Assembly: GCA_031280685.1 (NCBI GenBank) | Contig: JAITGM010000011.1 | Location: forward strand, 31,599-95,598 | Source of the DNA: Christensenellaceae bacterium | Lineage (GTDB): Bacteria > Bacillota > Clostridia > Christensenellales > UBA1750 | DNA: 64,000 nucleotides | Direction of reading: 5' to 3' | Shown here: one piece after another, positions 46,601-55,495 of the stretch | Layout: each line of letters begins with the position of its first letter | Position numbering within the stretch: the first letter of the stretch is position 1 | Translations under genes and position numbers: made by a program | Notes under the pieces: generated by a model | Told to the model about the DNA's origin: nothing | Database searches by the model: none | The model's input: the letters and a program-made list of their open reading frames with translations, nothing else

Positions 46601-47742
46601 TCTATCTCGACAACAGCGCCACCACCAAGCCCTTTCCCTCGGTCGCCGAAAAAATCGCGGCCTGCCTGAGCGAAGACTATTTTAACCCTTCGGCGCTCTA
46701 TGCAGGCGGCATGCGGGCAAAGGCCCTCGTGCAGGAGGCGCGCGGCGCTATCCTAGCCGCGCTGCCGGGGGCGAATCGGCTCGTCTTTACTTCAGGCGGC
46801 ACCGAAGCCGATAATTTGGCCATTTTCGGCGTTGCGCAAGCCTTGCGCGGGCGCAGGGGCAGTTTCATCGCCAGCGCTATCGAGCATCCGGCGGTGCTCA
46901 GCGCCATGGAAAGGCTCAAAGCGGCCGGGCACGAAGTGTTCTTCGCGCCCGTTGACGAAAGCGGCGTGGTCAAGCCCAACGCGCTCGCCGATTTGGTCAA
47001 TGAAAACACGGCGCTGGTTTCCATCATGCAGGTCAACAACGAAACGGGGGCAATTCAGCCCATCGCGGCGCTTTCGCGCGCGATCAAAGCCAAAAACCCC
47101 CGGGCTCTCTTGCACGTGGATGGCGTGCAGGGCTTTTTGCGCTGCCCCATCGACCTAGGGCGCGACGGGGTTGACCTTTACTCGCTTTCTGCCCACAAGA
47201 TCCACGGGCCCAAGGGCGTCGGCGCGCTGGCGCTCGCCGGGCGGCCGAATCTGCTGCCCGCGCTTTATGGCGGCGGGCAGGAAGAAGGTCTGCGGTCAGG
47301 CACCGAAAATGTGCCCGGTATCGCCGGCCTTGGCGAAGCCGTGCGGGCATATTCGCGTCTGCCCTCGCCGGGCGAAGCCCTCCTCAAAATGAAGCTGCGC
47401 CTTGCGGAAGGCATCCTTTCCTCTGTCGAAGGCGCCGCGGTCAACGGCCCAAGGCCAGACGAGGGCGCCCCGCACATCCTCAACATCGGCTTTCCGCTGC
47501 GCGGCGAGGTGCTCCTCCACGCGCTCGAGGGCGAAGGCATCCTGGTTTCTACAGGCTCGGCCTGTTCCAACATCAAGAAAACGGCTTCGCAGGTGCTCAA
47601 GGCCATGGCCCTGCCTTCCTGGCGCATCGAGGGGGCGATTCGCTTCTCGCTTTCCCCGCAAAACACCATGAATGAAATCGAAGAAACCATCGCCGCGGCG
47701 CAAAGGCTATCGACCCAGTACCGCCGCTTTGTAAGGAGATAA
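46597..47742 (+). CDS. Cysteine desulfurase (IscS/NifS family)
   Basis: PLP enzyme that removes sulfur from cysteine, 381 residues. Motifs: MIYLDNSATTKP at the start, FTSGGTEADNLAI (about 65), the PLP lysine in LSAHKIHGPKG (about 203), and the catalytic Cys in STGSACSNIK (about 325). It sits directly before thiI, so it most likely supplies persulfide for 4-thiouridine formation, as known for IscS or NifZ-ThiI pairs. Coupled to the DUF6106-like gene by a 4-nt overlap. Confidence 0.93.
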   Translation: MIYLDNSATTKPFPSVAEKIAACLSEDYFNPSALYAGGMRAKALVQEARGAILAALPGANRLVFTSGGTEADNLAIFGVAQALRGRRGSFIASAIEHPAVLSAMERLKAAGHEVFFAPVDESGVVKPNALADLVNENTALVSIMQVNNETGAIQPIAALSRAIKAKNPRALLHVDGVQGFLRCPIDLGRDGVDLYSLSAHKIHGPKGVGALALAGRPNLLPALYGGGQEEGLRSGTENVPGIAGLGEAVRAYSRLPSPGEALLKMKLRLAEGILSSVEGAAVNGPRPDEGAPHILNIGFPLRGEVLLHALEGEGILVSTGSACSNIKKTASQVLKAMALPSWRIEGAIRFSLSPQNTMNEIEETIAAAQRLSTQYRRFVRR

Positions 47743-47747
47743 GAGCA

Positions 47748-48911
47748 GTGCAGCAGGTCTTGCTCGTCCGCATGGGCGAAATCTTTCTGAAGGGCGATAA
47801 CCGCCCCCAGTTCATCTCGGCGCTCGTCAAGCGCGTGCGCTATGCCGTAAAACCCCTCGGCGGCCGGGTCGAAAGCGTGCAGGGCCGCATCTTCGTGCAC
47901 GATCTGGGCGAAAACGCGGGCCTGGCCGAGCGCCGCGTTTCGCGCATCTTCGGCGTGCATTCGCTGAGCCATGCCCTGGAGGTCGAAAAGGAAATGCCCC
48001 TCATTGAAGAAGCCGCGCGCGAACTTTCGAAGGATCTGACCGGCAGCTTCAGGGTCAGCGCACGCAGAGCCGATAAGCGCTTCCCCTTGGATTCCATGCA
48101 GCTCAACGCGCTGCTGGGCGGCGTCGTGCTCGAATCGAACCCAGCCCTTACCGTGGACGTGAAGCAGCCCGAGCACACCCTGACGGTTGAGATCCGCGAA
48201 AAGGCTTACCTGCACATGAAAAAGATCCCCGCGGTCGGCGGCATGCCCGTGGGTACCGACGGCAAGGCGTTGCTGCTGCTCTCGGGCGGGATTGACTCGC
48301 CGGTGGCGGGCTACCAAATTGCCAAGCGCGGCGTAGAGCTCAGCGCCATCCACTACCACTCCTTCCCCTTCACCTCGGAGCAAGCCAAGCAGAAGGTGCT
48401 CGATTTGGCCGCCATTTTGGCCGAATATACGGGGCCGATCCTGCTGCACGTGGTGCCCTTCACCCGCATTCAGCAGGAAATTTACGATAAGTGCCCCGAA
48501 AGCCAGACCACCATCCTGATGCGGCGCTTCATGATGCGCATAGCGGACCGCGTGGCGAAGGAAAACGGCTGCGAAGCCCTCGTCACCGGCGAATCCATCG
48601 GCCAGGTCGCAAGCCAAACCCTGCAAAGCCTGCTTTGCACCAACGCGGTCTGCTCCCTGCCCGTTTTTCGCCCTCTGATCGGGGCTGACAAGACCGAGAT
48701 CATGGATCAGGCGCAAAGAATCGGCAGCTACGCGACCTCAATCCTTCCCTTTGAGGATTGCTGCACCATCTTCACGCCCAGGCACCCCGTCACGAGGCCG
48801 AGACTTGAGATGATGGAAGAATCGGAGGCCAAGCTTGACGTCGAAACCCTCGTTGAAGAGGCGATTCGGGGCATCGAAACACTGCGCATCCGCGCCGCGC
48901 TGCGCAACTGA
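47748..48911 (+). CDS. thiI: tRNA 4-thiouridine synthetase ThiI
   Basis: Transfers sulfur to U8 of tRNA. The 387 residues contain a ferredoxin-like/THUMP N-terminal part and the PP-loop LLLLSGGIDSPVAGY (about 180-194). No C-terminal rhodanese domain is present, which is the Bacillus-type ThiI that relies on a partner desulfurase; the partner is encoded 5 nt upstream. Starts with GTG behind AAGGAGATA. Confidence 0.94.
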   Translation: MQQVLLVRMGEIFLKGDNRPQFISALVKRVRYAVKPLGGRVESVQGRIFVHDLGENAGLAERRVSRIFGVHSLSHALEVEKEMPLIEEAARELSKDLTGSFRVSARRADKRFPLDSMQLNALLGGVVLESNPALTVDVKQPEHTLTVEIREKAYLHMKKIPAVGGMPVGTDGKALLLLSGGIDSPVAGYQIAKRGVELSAIHYHSFPFTSEQAKQKVLDLAAILAEYTGPILLHVVPFTRIQQEIYDKCPESQTTILMRRFMMRIADRVAKENGCEALVTGESIGQVASQTLQSLLCTNAVCSLPVFRPLIGADKTEIMDQAQRIGSYATSILPFEDCCTIFTPRHPVTRPRLEMMEESEAKLDVETLVEEAIRGIETLRIRAALRN

Positions 48912-48976
48912 CGGGAACCCACCCAAGCAGGGGCACCCAAAAGGGTTCCCCCGCACCCCCTTCCTTCGAACGCGGA

Positions 48977-48997
48977 GGGAATCCCTTCGGGATTCCC
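48977..48997 (+). other. Hairpin between thiI and rbsK
   Basis: GGGAATCCC, TTC, GGGATTCCC with no T-run. A possible RNA stem in the 176-bp gap 48912-49087, which otherwise holds no gene. Confidence 0.5.
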
Positions 48998-49087
48998 TTG
49001 AATAAAGCGGGGGATGCTGCGCCTCCCCCGAACCCCCTCGGCCCTGAGCGACAGGCCCTGCGCAAAACCAAAGCTTGGAGGAAAACC

Positions 49088-49999
49088 ATGCCCACTATCC
49101 TCGTGATCGGCTCCATCAACATGGATCAAGTCATGACCTTACCCCATTGGCCCGAGGTCGGGGAATCCATCATCGGCACGACATTAAGCTACAGCCCCGG
49201 CGGCAAGGGCGCGAACGCCGCCATCGCAGCGGCGCGGCTTGGCGCCTCGGTGCGCTTTGCAGGTTGCGTAGGGAAGGACGATTTCGGCCAGGCCTTGCGC
49301 AGAACCCTCGAGGACGAGGGCATTTCCACCTCCCTTTTGCGTGCGAGCGGCGAAGCTGCGACCGGCCTTGCGCCCATCCTGGTTTCCGCGGGCGGCGAAA
49401 ACATCGTCATCGTCTACCCAGGGGCCAACATGCTCCTGCGGCAGGAAGACTTGCCCGCCATGTTTCAAGGGCAGATCGACGCGCTGATGATGCAGCTTGA
49501 AATCCCCCAGCCCGTCATCCTCGCGGCCTCGCGCATGGCCGCCCAAAAAGGAATTCCCGTCGTTTTAGATGCCGGCCCGGCGCAACGCTTCCCGGTTGAA
49601 GAAATGGAAGGGCTGTTCATCCTCTCGCCCAACGAAACCGAGTGCACAGCGCTGAGCGGCCTGCCCGTGGGCTCTTTGGATGAAACGCGGCTGGCCGCAA
49701 GGTCGTTGTTCGAAAGGACGAAGGCGCGCTATGTGGTGGTCAAGATGGGTGCGCGCGGCGCGTATATCTATGGCGAGGGCATCGACCGGCATCTGCCCGC
49801 CTTCACGGTTAAGGCGGTCGATCCCACCGCCGCCGGGGATGCCTTCACCGGCGCGATGACCATCGAATACCTGCGCTGCGGTGACATTGAGCGCGCGGTG
49901 CGCTATGGCTGCGCCGCGGGTGCCATCGCGGCCACAAAGCTGGGCGCGCAGCCCTCCTTGCCCAGCGCGCAGGCGGTTGAAGCCTTTTTGCGCGGCTAA
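49088..49999 (+). CDS. rbsK: Ribokinase-family sugar kinase
   Basis: PfkB-family kinase of 303 residues, most like ribokinase: VIGSINMDQVM at the start, GGKGANAAIAAARLG (about 38-52), SPNETEC, and the anion-hole/catalytic DPTAAGDAFTGA (about 240-251). It phosphorylates ribose or a related sugar or nucleoside. No rbs transporter genes are next to it. Starts behind TTGGAGGAAAA at 49088. Confidence 0.85.
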   Translation: MPTILVIGSINMDQVMTLPHWPEVGESIIGTTLSYSPGGKGANAAIAAARLGASVRFAGCVGKDDFGQALRRTLEDEGISTSLLRASGEAATGLAPILVSAGGENIVIVYPGANMLLRQEDLPAMFQGQIDALMMQLEIPQPVILAASRMAAQKGIPVVLDAGPAQRFPVEEMEGLFILSPNETECTALSGLPVGSLDETRLAARSLFERTKARYVVVKMGARGAYIYGEGIDRHLPAFTVKAVDPTAAGDAFTGAMTIEYLRCGDIERAVRYGCAAGAIAATKLGAQPSLPSAQAVEAFLRG

Positions 50000-50025
50000 A
50001 TTCCCGAAAACGAGGTGAGCTTTTC

Positions 50026-50859
50026 ATGATTCCCTTCACGAAGATGCACGGCACCGGCAACGACTACATTTACATCGACCTCTTTGGCAAAGCGCTCCCA
50101 AGCCTTGAGCGCCGCGTGGAGCTCGCCATCCAGATGAGTGACCGCCATTTCGGCGCGGGCGGCGACGGGGTGATCTTCATCGAACCCGCGAGCGACGGCA
50201 GCGACGTGCAGATGAGGATGTTCAACGCGGACGGCAGCGAGGGCAGGATGTGCGGAAACGGCAGCCGCTGCGTAGCGCTCTATATGACGCAAAGACGCGG
50301 TTTTGCGGGCGAAAGCCTGAAATTGCAGACGCTTTCCGGTGTAAAGATACTGCGGAAGGTGCCAGGCGGCTTTGAGGTCGACATGGGCGAGCCCGGCCTG
50401 GCAGCGCAGGACGTGCCCGTTTTAGCGAGCGAACCCGAGCGGCTAAAATTGGAGGCCGGCGGGCGCGAATTCACGCTACACTGCCTTTCGATGGGCAACC
50501 CGCACGCCGTTACGGTTTGGGAGGATCTCTCAACCCTTGAAATCGCCCGCTTCGGGCCCGTTTTGGAGCATAATGCGCTCTTCCCAGAGCGCGTGAATAT
50601 CGAGTTTATTCAGCCCGAGGGCGAAGCGCTCCGCACGCGGGTTTGGGAGCGCGGTTCGGGCGAAACCCTGGCCTGCGGCACCGGCGCCTGCGCCAGCGCG
50701 GTGGCCGCCATCCGCATGGGGCTGGTGCCCAGGCGGCCCGTCACCGTGCGCCTGCTGGGCGGGGATTTGCGCATCGACTGGCGCGAATCCGACAACCATG
50801 TCTATATGACGGGTCCGGCGGCCTTCGTCTTTGATGGAAGCTGGCCTGGCGAGCTATAA
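50026..50859 (+). CDS. dapF: Diaminopimelate epimerase
   Basis: Converts LL- to meso-diaminopimelate for lysine and peptidoglycan. The 277 residues include MHGTGNDYIYID at the start and the two catalytic cysteines in GRMCGNGSRC (about 75) and ACGTGACAS (about 217). Its presence with no second copy seen suggests meso-DAP peptidoglycan. The gene lies 26 nt after rbsK; the pair may be co-transcribed without a metabolic link. Confidence 0.95.
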   Translation: MIPFTKMHGTGNDYIYIDLFGKALPSLERRVELAIQMSDRHFGAGGDGVIFIEPASDGSDVQMRMFNADGSEGRMCGNGSRCVALYMTQRRGFAGESLKLQTLSGVKILRKVPGGFEVDMGEPGLAAQDVPVLASEPERLKLEAGGREFTLHCLSMGNPHAVTVWEDLSTLEIARFGPVLEHNALFPERVNIEFIQPEGEALRTRVWERGSGETLACGTGACASAVAAIRMGLVPRRPVTVRLLGGDLRIDWRESDNHVYMTGPAAFVFDGSWPGEL

Positions 50860-50882
50860 GCCTGCCTCCATCTAAAAGCAAA

Positions 50883-50918
50883 AAGCGCCCCGAAAGCCAT
50901 GGCTTTCGGGGCGCTTTT
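50883..50918. terminator. Terminator after dapF
   Basis: Stem AAGCGCCCCGAAAGCC with GGCTTTCGGGGCGCTT around AT, then TTT; A-runs make it bidirectional. Confidence 0.85.
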
Positions 50919-50929
50919 TGCTTTTAAAC

Positions 50930-51140
50930 GAGCTTTGCGCTGACGAGGTGCGGCCAAGGGCATCCAAGGTGAATTCGATGTCAAAGGCCTTCTCGTGCTC
51001 CTCATCCTTGAAAACAGGCCCCCTCGCGCAGCAGCTTAAGAACACCGTATGCGCCGCGTCCTCGGCATTCTGCGCGTTGCCCGTCATCAAAAAGCAGAGC
51101 CTGACCACCATGCCGATCCTGCGGTGATAGATCGCCGTGA
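50930..51140 (-). pseudogene. ECF sigma factor fragment
   Basis: One minus-strand frame reads FTAIYHRRIGMVVRLCFLMT and GNAQNAEDAAHTVFL, the region-2 start of an extracytoplasmic-function sigma factor, then GPVFKDEEHEKA. The text between them matches the family better in a shifted frame (KLLREG), so two compensating indels are likely. Regions 3-4 (promoter -35 recognition) are absent. A stop codon precedes the fragment. This is a decayed remnant. Confidence 0.5.
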
Positions 51141-51220
51141 ATTCCCCTTAGTCAATCCCCTTCCCTCCTCTCACCCTCAACACGAAGCAGCGCCTTAAAA
51201 GGTTGTGTTTTTTGCGTTAA

Positions 51221-51261
51221 AAAAGGCCGATCGAAGCGTTTTTCGCTTCGGCAGGCCTTTT
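51221..51261 (-). terminator. Terminator after the DUF47 gene
   Basis: Minus strand AAAAGGCCTGCCGAAGCG pairs with CGCTTCGATCGGCCTTTT, followed by TT. Confidence 0.75.
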
Positions 51262-51272
51262 GCTGACTTTTC

Positions 51273-51896
51273 CTATGAGTTTTTCATCGCGGCGCGCTCT
51301 AGCGAGTTCGCGAGGTGCTCGCAGGCATCGCAGCACTCTTCAAACCTATCGAAGGTTTCGCTCCAGGCCACCAGGGTGATCGGCGCGAGCCCCTCTTCGG
51401 AATACAGGGCGCGCATCGCGTCCACATAGAGCGTGTCGCCCTCTTCCTCAAGGCTGTTGACCTCGACCACGGCTGCGTGCAGCGCGATGGACTTTTGAAA
51501 GTTGGGCATTTCCTTCACCGCAGCCTGCAATTCCAGGCAGCAGCGGCGAATCACGTCCGCGAAGCGGAGCGCCTCGGGACGGATCTGCTTAATGTTATAC
51601 ATATAGACTCGAATGAGGATGTCCTCGATCTTGTCGATGACCTCGTCCATCTCGTTCGAGAGCTGGACGATGTCTTCCCTGTCGATCCGCGTGATGAATT
51701 CCTCAGCAAGCCTTTCCATCATGCGGTGCTTGGTTTCATCGCCCATGTGCTCGATCTCGTGCAGGCCCGCCATCTGCTCCTTGAGCGTTTCGGGCCGGAA
51801 TTCGGAAAGGGCCTCATAGAGCCTTTCTGCAGCCTTGCCCGCATAGGCAAGCAGCACGATGAATGTACTAAAATACTCGTCGGTTTTCTTTGCCAT
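51273..51896 (-). CDS. DUF47/PhoU-like phosphate transport regulator
   Basis: 207-residue all-helical protein of the PhoU-like DUF47 family: YAGKAAERLYEALSEF, HEIEHMGDETKHRMMERLAE with the E-x-x-x-D metal pattern, and EDIVQLSNEMDEVIDKIEDI. Members are commonly encoded beside Pit transporters and are thought to control them. It starts 19 nt after the pit stop, on the same strand. Confidence 0.9.
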   Translation of the reverse strand: MAKKTDEYFSTFIVLLAYAGKAAERLYEALSEFRPETLKEQMAGLHEIEHMGDETKHRMMERLAEEFITRIDREDIVQLSNEMDEVIDKIEDILIRVYMYNIKQIRPEALRFADVIRRCCLELQAAVKEMPNFQKSIALHAAVVEVNSLEEEGDTLYVDAMRALYSEEGLAPITLVAWSETFDRFEECCDACEHLANSLERAAMKNS

Positions 51897-51915
51897 GTTA
51901 ATTTTTCCTCCCTTA

Positions 51916-52965
51916 TTAGAAGATCGCGATGAAGATTCGCGCCATCAAAAAGCCGATCAGGCCGCAACCGGGGAAGGTCAGCACCCAGGTGAGCACCATT
52001 TCCCTCACGATGGACCAGTTCACGCTGCGAACCCGCTTGTGCGCGCCTACGCCCATGATGGCCGCAGTCTTGGTGTGCGTGGTGGAAACCGGCACGCCGA
52101 ACAGCGACGAGAGCAGCAGGCAGAGCGCACCCGCTGCGTCCGCCGCGAAGCCCTGGTACTTTTCGAGCTTGACCATGTCCATTCCCACTGCCTTGATGAT
52201 GCGGTAGCCGCCGATGGAGGTGCCAAGGCCCATCACGGCGGAGCAGAGCAGGATCAGCCACATGGGGATTTCAAAGCTGGACTGCGCCGCGTTGCCGCTG
52301 GCCAGCGCGGCCCCCAGCAGAAACACGCCCATGAATTTCTGCCCATCCTGCGCGCCGTGCATGAAGGCCATCGCAGCCGCGCCCGCCACCTGCGCGTTGC
52401 GGAAGGGGGTCAGGGTTTTTTGCCTGTTGAGCCGCTTGCAGGCAAACTCGGTGAGCGCCACCGTGAGCCAGCCCATGATGAAGCCCAAAAATGTGGAAAG
52501 CGCAAGGCCGTAGAGCACCTTGACCCATTCCGCGCCGTTGATGCCCTCAAGCCCGCCGTGCATGGCGATGGCCGCGCCCGAAATGCCCGCGATCAGCGCG
52601 TGGCTCTCGCTCGTTGGGATGCCGAACTTCCACGCAGCCGTCGCCCAGGCGACGATGGCCACCATCGCCGCGCAAAGCGCCACAATCGCCTCGTGCGCAT
52701 TGTCGCCAAAGTCCACCATATGGTAAATGGTTTCGGCCACGGTCTTGTTGACCAGGGTCATGACCAAGATGCCCAAAAAGTTAAAGATCGCGGCCATGAT
52801 GATCGCCGCGCGAGGCGACATGGACTTGGTCGAAATGCAGGTGGCGATGGCGTTTGGCGCGTCAGTCCAGCCATTGACGAGAATCACGGCCAAGGTGAGC
52901 AAAACCGTAATGAACAAGGCCGGATTTTGCAGCATTTGCTGCAAAAACTCCCAAGCTGCCTCCAT
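51916..52965 (-). CDS. pit: Inorganic phosphate transporter, Pit family
   Basis: 349-residue membrane permease with about ten helices. The duplicated Pit signature is visible: VNGWTDAPNAIATCISTKSM near residue 31 and the second copy GVPVSTTHTKTAAIMGVGAH near 300. Low-affinity Pi uptake driven by H+ or as metal-phosphate. ATG 52965 gives better SD spacing (GAGGG) than ATG 52980. Operon with the DUF47 regulator. Confidence 0.92.
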   Translation of the reverse strand: MEAAWEFLQQMLQNPALFITVLLTLAVILVNGWTDAPNAIATCISTKSMSPRAAIIMAAIFNFLGILVMTLVNKTVAETIYHMVDFGDNAHEAIVALCAAMVAIVAWATAAWKFGIPTSESHALIAGISGAAIAMHGGLEGINGAEWVKVLYGLALSTFLGFIMGWLTVALTEFACKRLNRQKTLTPFRNAQVAGAAAMAFMHGAQDGQKFMGVFLLGAALASGNAAQSSFEIPMWLILLCSAVMGLGTSIGGYRIIKAVGMDMVKLEKYQGFAADAAGALCLLLSSLFGVPVSTTHTKTAAIMGVGAHKRVRSVNWSIVREMVLTWVLTFPGCGLIGFLMARIFIAIF

Positions 52966-53012
52966 ATTAAGTGCCCTCATTCCCTTATCGCGTGCGCTTT
53001 TGGCGCCGCTCT

Positions 53013-54278
53013 TTAGTCGCCGGAAATCGCTTCTTGCTTCTGCCGCCTATATTCCTCCGCATAGGCGCGCTCCTTTTCGGGCTGCACCAGATGCGCGACG
53101 ATCAGGTTGCCGACCGAGAAGAACGCGGCGATGAAAAACACCCACTGGCTGCCGAAGACCTCCCAAACAAGGCCGCAAATCGAGGCCGCAATCATCGCGA
53201 TGATATGATCTAGGCTGACCCCGGTCGAAAGCGCGGGCGTGACCTCTTCGACTTCGAGCGCGATGGTGCGCAGGTAGATCGAGCGCACGATGGACATGTT
53301 CATAGACATCCTGTCGAGCACATAGAAGAGGTAGAGAATCACCACCGGCCAGCCGGCCATGGGCAAAAAGGACTGATCGACCCCCCAGACCACCAGGCCG
53401 TAGACCAAATAGAGGGGAATGAAGATCAGAGCCTCAGCGTACATCATCTTTTTTGCGCCGAAGCGGTCGAGCCAGCGGCCAAAATACTGGGTGAAGAAGA
53501 TGCTGATGAAGGAGGTGGCGATGGCAAGCAAGGCCATCACGTCGGTGCCCTTGAGCAAAATATCGACGATGACCCAGGAACCGTACACAAAGGCGATTTG
53601 CTTTTTGACGCCGTTAAAGACCGTGAGCAGGTAGAAGTATTTATATTGCTTGCGGAAGATGAAGCGCAGCTTCTTGCGCTCACCGGGCGCGGCGCCCCGC
53701 CGCTTCACCAGCAGAATGGCCACCACCGCGGCCAAGGCAAAGACGCAGGCGCTAATGAGGAACACCGCGATGGGGGAAGCAAAGCTGAAAACACCTAGCC
53801 TAAAGCCCAAAAACACCAGGGCGGATGCGGCGACGCCCACAGCCGAGCGCAGCGAAGCGTATTGCCCCATGCGCTTGCCCACCTGGCTAGGTTCCGCCAA
53901 AGACATGCCGATGGAATCCTGAATGGGCAGGAAAAGGTGCACGCCCAAGGAGTTAATAAATAAAAAGACGAGCATCGTGCTGAAGCTCGGCGTCCAAAAG
54001 CCCAAAACCATGATGCCCAGGCAGGAGAGGATCTGCGCGATCAGCGCCATGCGAAGATCGCCCAGGGAGGATAGCAGCGCAATGATGATGCTGCACACCA
54101 CACCCGGGAATTCGCGCGGTACCTCGATGAAACCACGCTGCCCCGACGTGACATGGTAGACTTCTTTATAGTAGTTTGAAAAGACGGAGTCGTTCAGGCC
54201 GCCGGCCAGCGCCACGCAGCCGATCAGGATGAAAAACAAGAGAATCTCGGTCTGATAGGCCTTGCCTTTCTGCTGCAA
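53013..54278 (-). CDS. MFS transporter
   Basis: 421-residue, twelve-helix major facilitator. The cytosolic loop after helix 2 carries ALLSSLGDLRMALIAQ, and a central loop about residues 195-210 is basic. The protein resembles permeases of unknown substrate and lacks sugar-porter motifs. The likely start is TTG 54278 with GTGGAGGGGAAGC upstream; an earlier TTG at 54299 has no such site. It has its own promoter and ends 47 nt before the pit gene. Confidence 0.8.
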   Translation of the reverse strand: MQQKGKAYQTEILLFFILIGCVALAGGLNDSVFSNYYKEVYHVTSGQRGFIEVPREFPGVVCSIIIALLSSLGDLRMALIAQILSCLGIMVLGFWTPSFSTMLVFLFINSLGVHLFLPIQDSIGMSLAEPSQVGKRMGQYASLRSAVGVAASALVFLGFRLGVFSFASPIAVFLISACVFALAAVVAILLVKRRGAAPGERKKLRFIFRKQYKYFYLLTVFNGVKKQIAFVYGSWVIVDILLKGTDVMALLAIATSFISIFFTQYFGRWLDRFGAKKMMYAEALIFIPLYLVYGLVVWGVDQSFLPMAGWPVVILYLFYVLDRMSMNMSIVRSIYLRTIALEVEEVTPALSTGVSLDHIIAMIAASICGLVWEVFGSQWVFFIAAFFSVGNLIVAHLVQPEKERAYAEEYRRQKQEAISGD

Positions 54279-54324
54279 ATCGCTTCCCCTCCACTTCAAT
54301 CCCGCGTTTTTACGCGCTTCTTAC

Positions 54325-54353
54325 ATCATACCTCCTATTTTTACAAAGCGCAA
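54325..54353 (-). promoter_or_regulatory. Promoter of the MFS gene
   Basis: Minus strand TTGCGC (54353-54348), 17 nt, TATGAT (54330-54325). Confidence 0.6.
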
Positions 54354-54520
54354 GCGCCGCCGTTTCGGTATTTGGACCAAAGCGCTTGGAACATTCCACC
54401 ACGCAGCGCTCTTCGCTCCAAAAAGGAATTGGCGCGTTTTGCCGTTTTGCTATTGCTATTGCCTCGCCCCTATGCAACTATTATATCCTCGGTTTCGCCC
54501 AGATCGACCGGGAGCTTCGC

Positions 54521-54727
54521 ATGGCCCTCGACGCCTTCAGAAGGCAATACGGCGAGGATCCTAGACTCGTCGTCCCCCTGCAAGGCGCCATCGGAGCCGC
54601 GCAAAACAGGGACGAGGGCAGGCTGAAGGCCAATCTTCGGGCCCGCGGCGATTGGTTTCTTGAGTTTGCTCGCGGGTTGAGCCTAAATCTGCTAACCTTT
54701 TACATTACCCGGCAAATGCTGCCCTAA
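54521..54727 (+). CDS. Small hypothetical protein, low support
   Basis: 68-residue frame beginning MALDAFRRQYGEDPRLVVPL, with GGGAG 6-10 nt upstream and a terminator right after its stop. The middle is Arg/Gly-rich and the end FLEFARGLSLNLLTFYITRQ is hydrophobic-amphipathic. No family recognised. The frame is open upstream to 54386 without a better start. The terminator position is the main reason to keep it. Confidence 0.35.
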   Translation: MALDAFRRQYGEDPRLVVPLQGAIGAAQNRDEGRLKANLRARGDWFLEFARGLSLNLLTFYITRQMLP

Positions 54728-54731
54728 TTCA

Positions 54732-54776
54732 GGCAAAACGAGGAGGCACCCCTACGGCGTCTCCTCGTTTTTTGCC
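54732..54776. terminator. Terminator between the small gene and pflA
   Basis: Stem GGCAAAACGAGGAG with CTCCTCGTTTTTTGCC around a 16-base loop; T-run on the plus strand, A-run usable from the minus strand. Confidence 0.75.
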
Positions 54777-54781
54777 CTTTT

Positions 54782-55492
54782 TCATTCCCTCACGAAGCCA
54801 AAGCGGGCCTGCAGCGCGCTCTGCCGCCCCGCGCTAAGCTCATCCTTGCCCGCATAGGGGAAGGGCAGCGCAAGCGCCTCGTACTTGGGCGCGCAGAGCT
54901 TGCGAAAGGCCAGCAATTCAAGCCTTTTCACGCAAGAAAAAGGCTCGGCCAGCTCGCGTAGCGCCAAAAGCTCGGCTTCGCCGTCGTTCACGCCGGGAAC
55001 GACCACCTGGCGAACCCAGCATGGTTTGCTTAACGCCTCAAGGCGCCGCAAAAGGCGCAGCGGCGCATCCAGCGGCAGGCCGAATTCGCGCCTGTAGCTC
55101 CCGTCGTCGGCCCGCTTGATGTCGAGCAGAACCAAATCCGTCCTTTCGAGCAGGGCGGGCAATTCCGGCGGCTCCAGGCAGCCCGAGGTATCAAGCGCGG
55201 TATGAAAACCTTCGTCCTTCAAGCCTTTGAGCAGCTCCAGCGCAAAGCCCGCCTGTAAAAGCGGCTCGCCGCCGCTTAAGGTCACGCCGCCGCCCGTTAA
55301 ATAGGGTTTAAAGCGCAGGATTTTTTCTATGAGCTCCTCCGCCCCCATCTCCTGCCCGCCACCTTCCTCCCAGCTTTCCGGGTTGTGGCAATAGGGGCAG
55401 CGCAGCGGGCAGCCCTGCAAAAAAACCACGAAGCGCAGGCCCGGCCCATCCACCGCGCCCAGGCTCTGCAGGCTCGAAATTCGGCCCTTCAA
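54782..55492 (-). CDS. pflA: Pyruvate formate-lyase activating enzyme
   Basis: Radical-SAM activase (236 residues) that installs the glycyl radical on PflB. It has the cluster motif CPLRCPYCHNP (CxxxCxxC, about 28-38), GGGVTLSGGEPL (about 67-78), and LDIKRAD. Starts with TTG 3 nt after the pflB stop, reading through the end of pflB for its ribosome site, so it is coupled to pflB. Confidence 0.93.
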   Translation of the reverse strand: MKGRISSLQSLGAVDGPGLRFVVFLQGCPLRCPYCHNPESWEEGGGQEMGAEELIEKILRFKPYLTGGGVTLSGGEPLLQAGFALELLKGLKDEGFHTALDTSGCLEPPELPALLERTDLVLLDIKRADDGSYRREFGLPLDAPLRLLRRLEALSKPCWVRQVVVPGVNDGEAELLALRELAEPFSCVKRLELLAFRKLCAPKYEALALPFPYAGKDELSAGRQSALQARFGFVRE

Positions 55493-55495
55493 GGC

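Noticed and set aside
51859..53016. 385-codon plus-strand open frame opposite pit and DUF47
   Set aside because: Antisense shadow; translation is His/Arg/Gln-rich with no recognisable fold, while the minus strand encodes clear family members.
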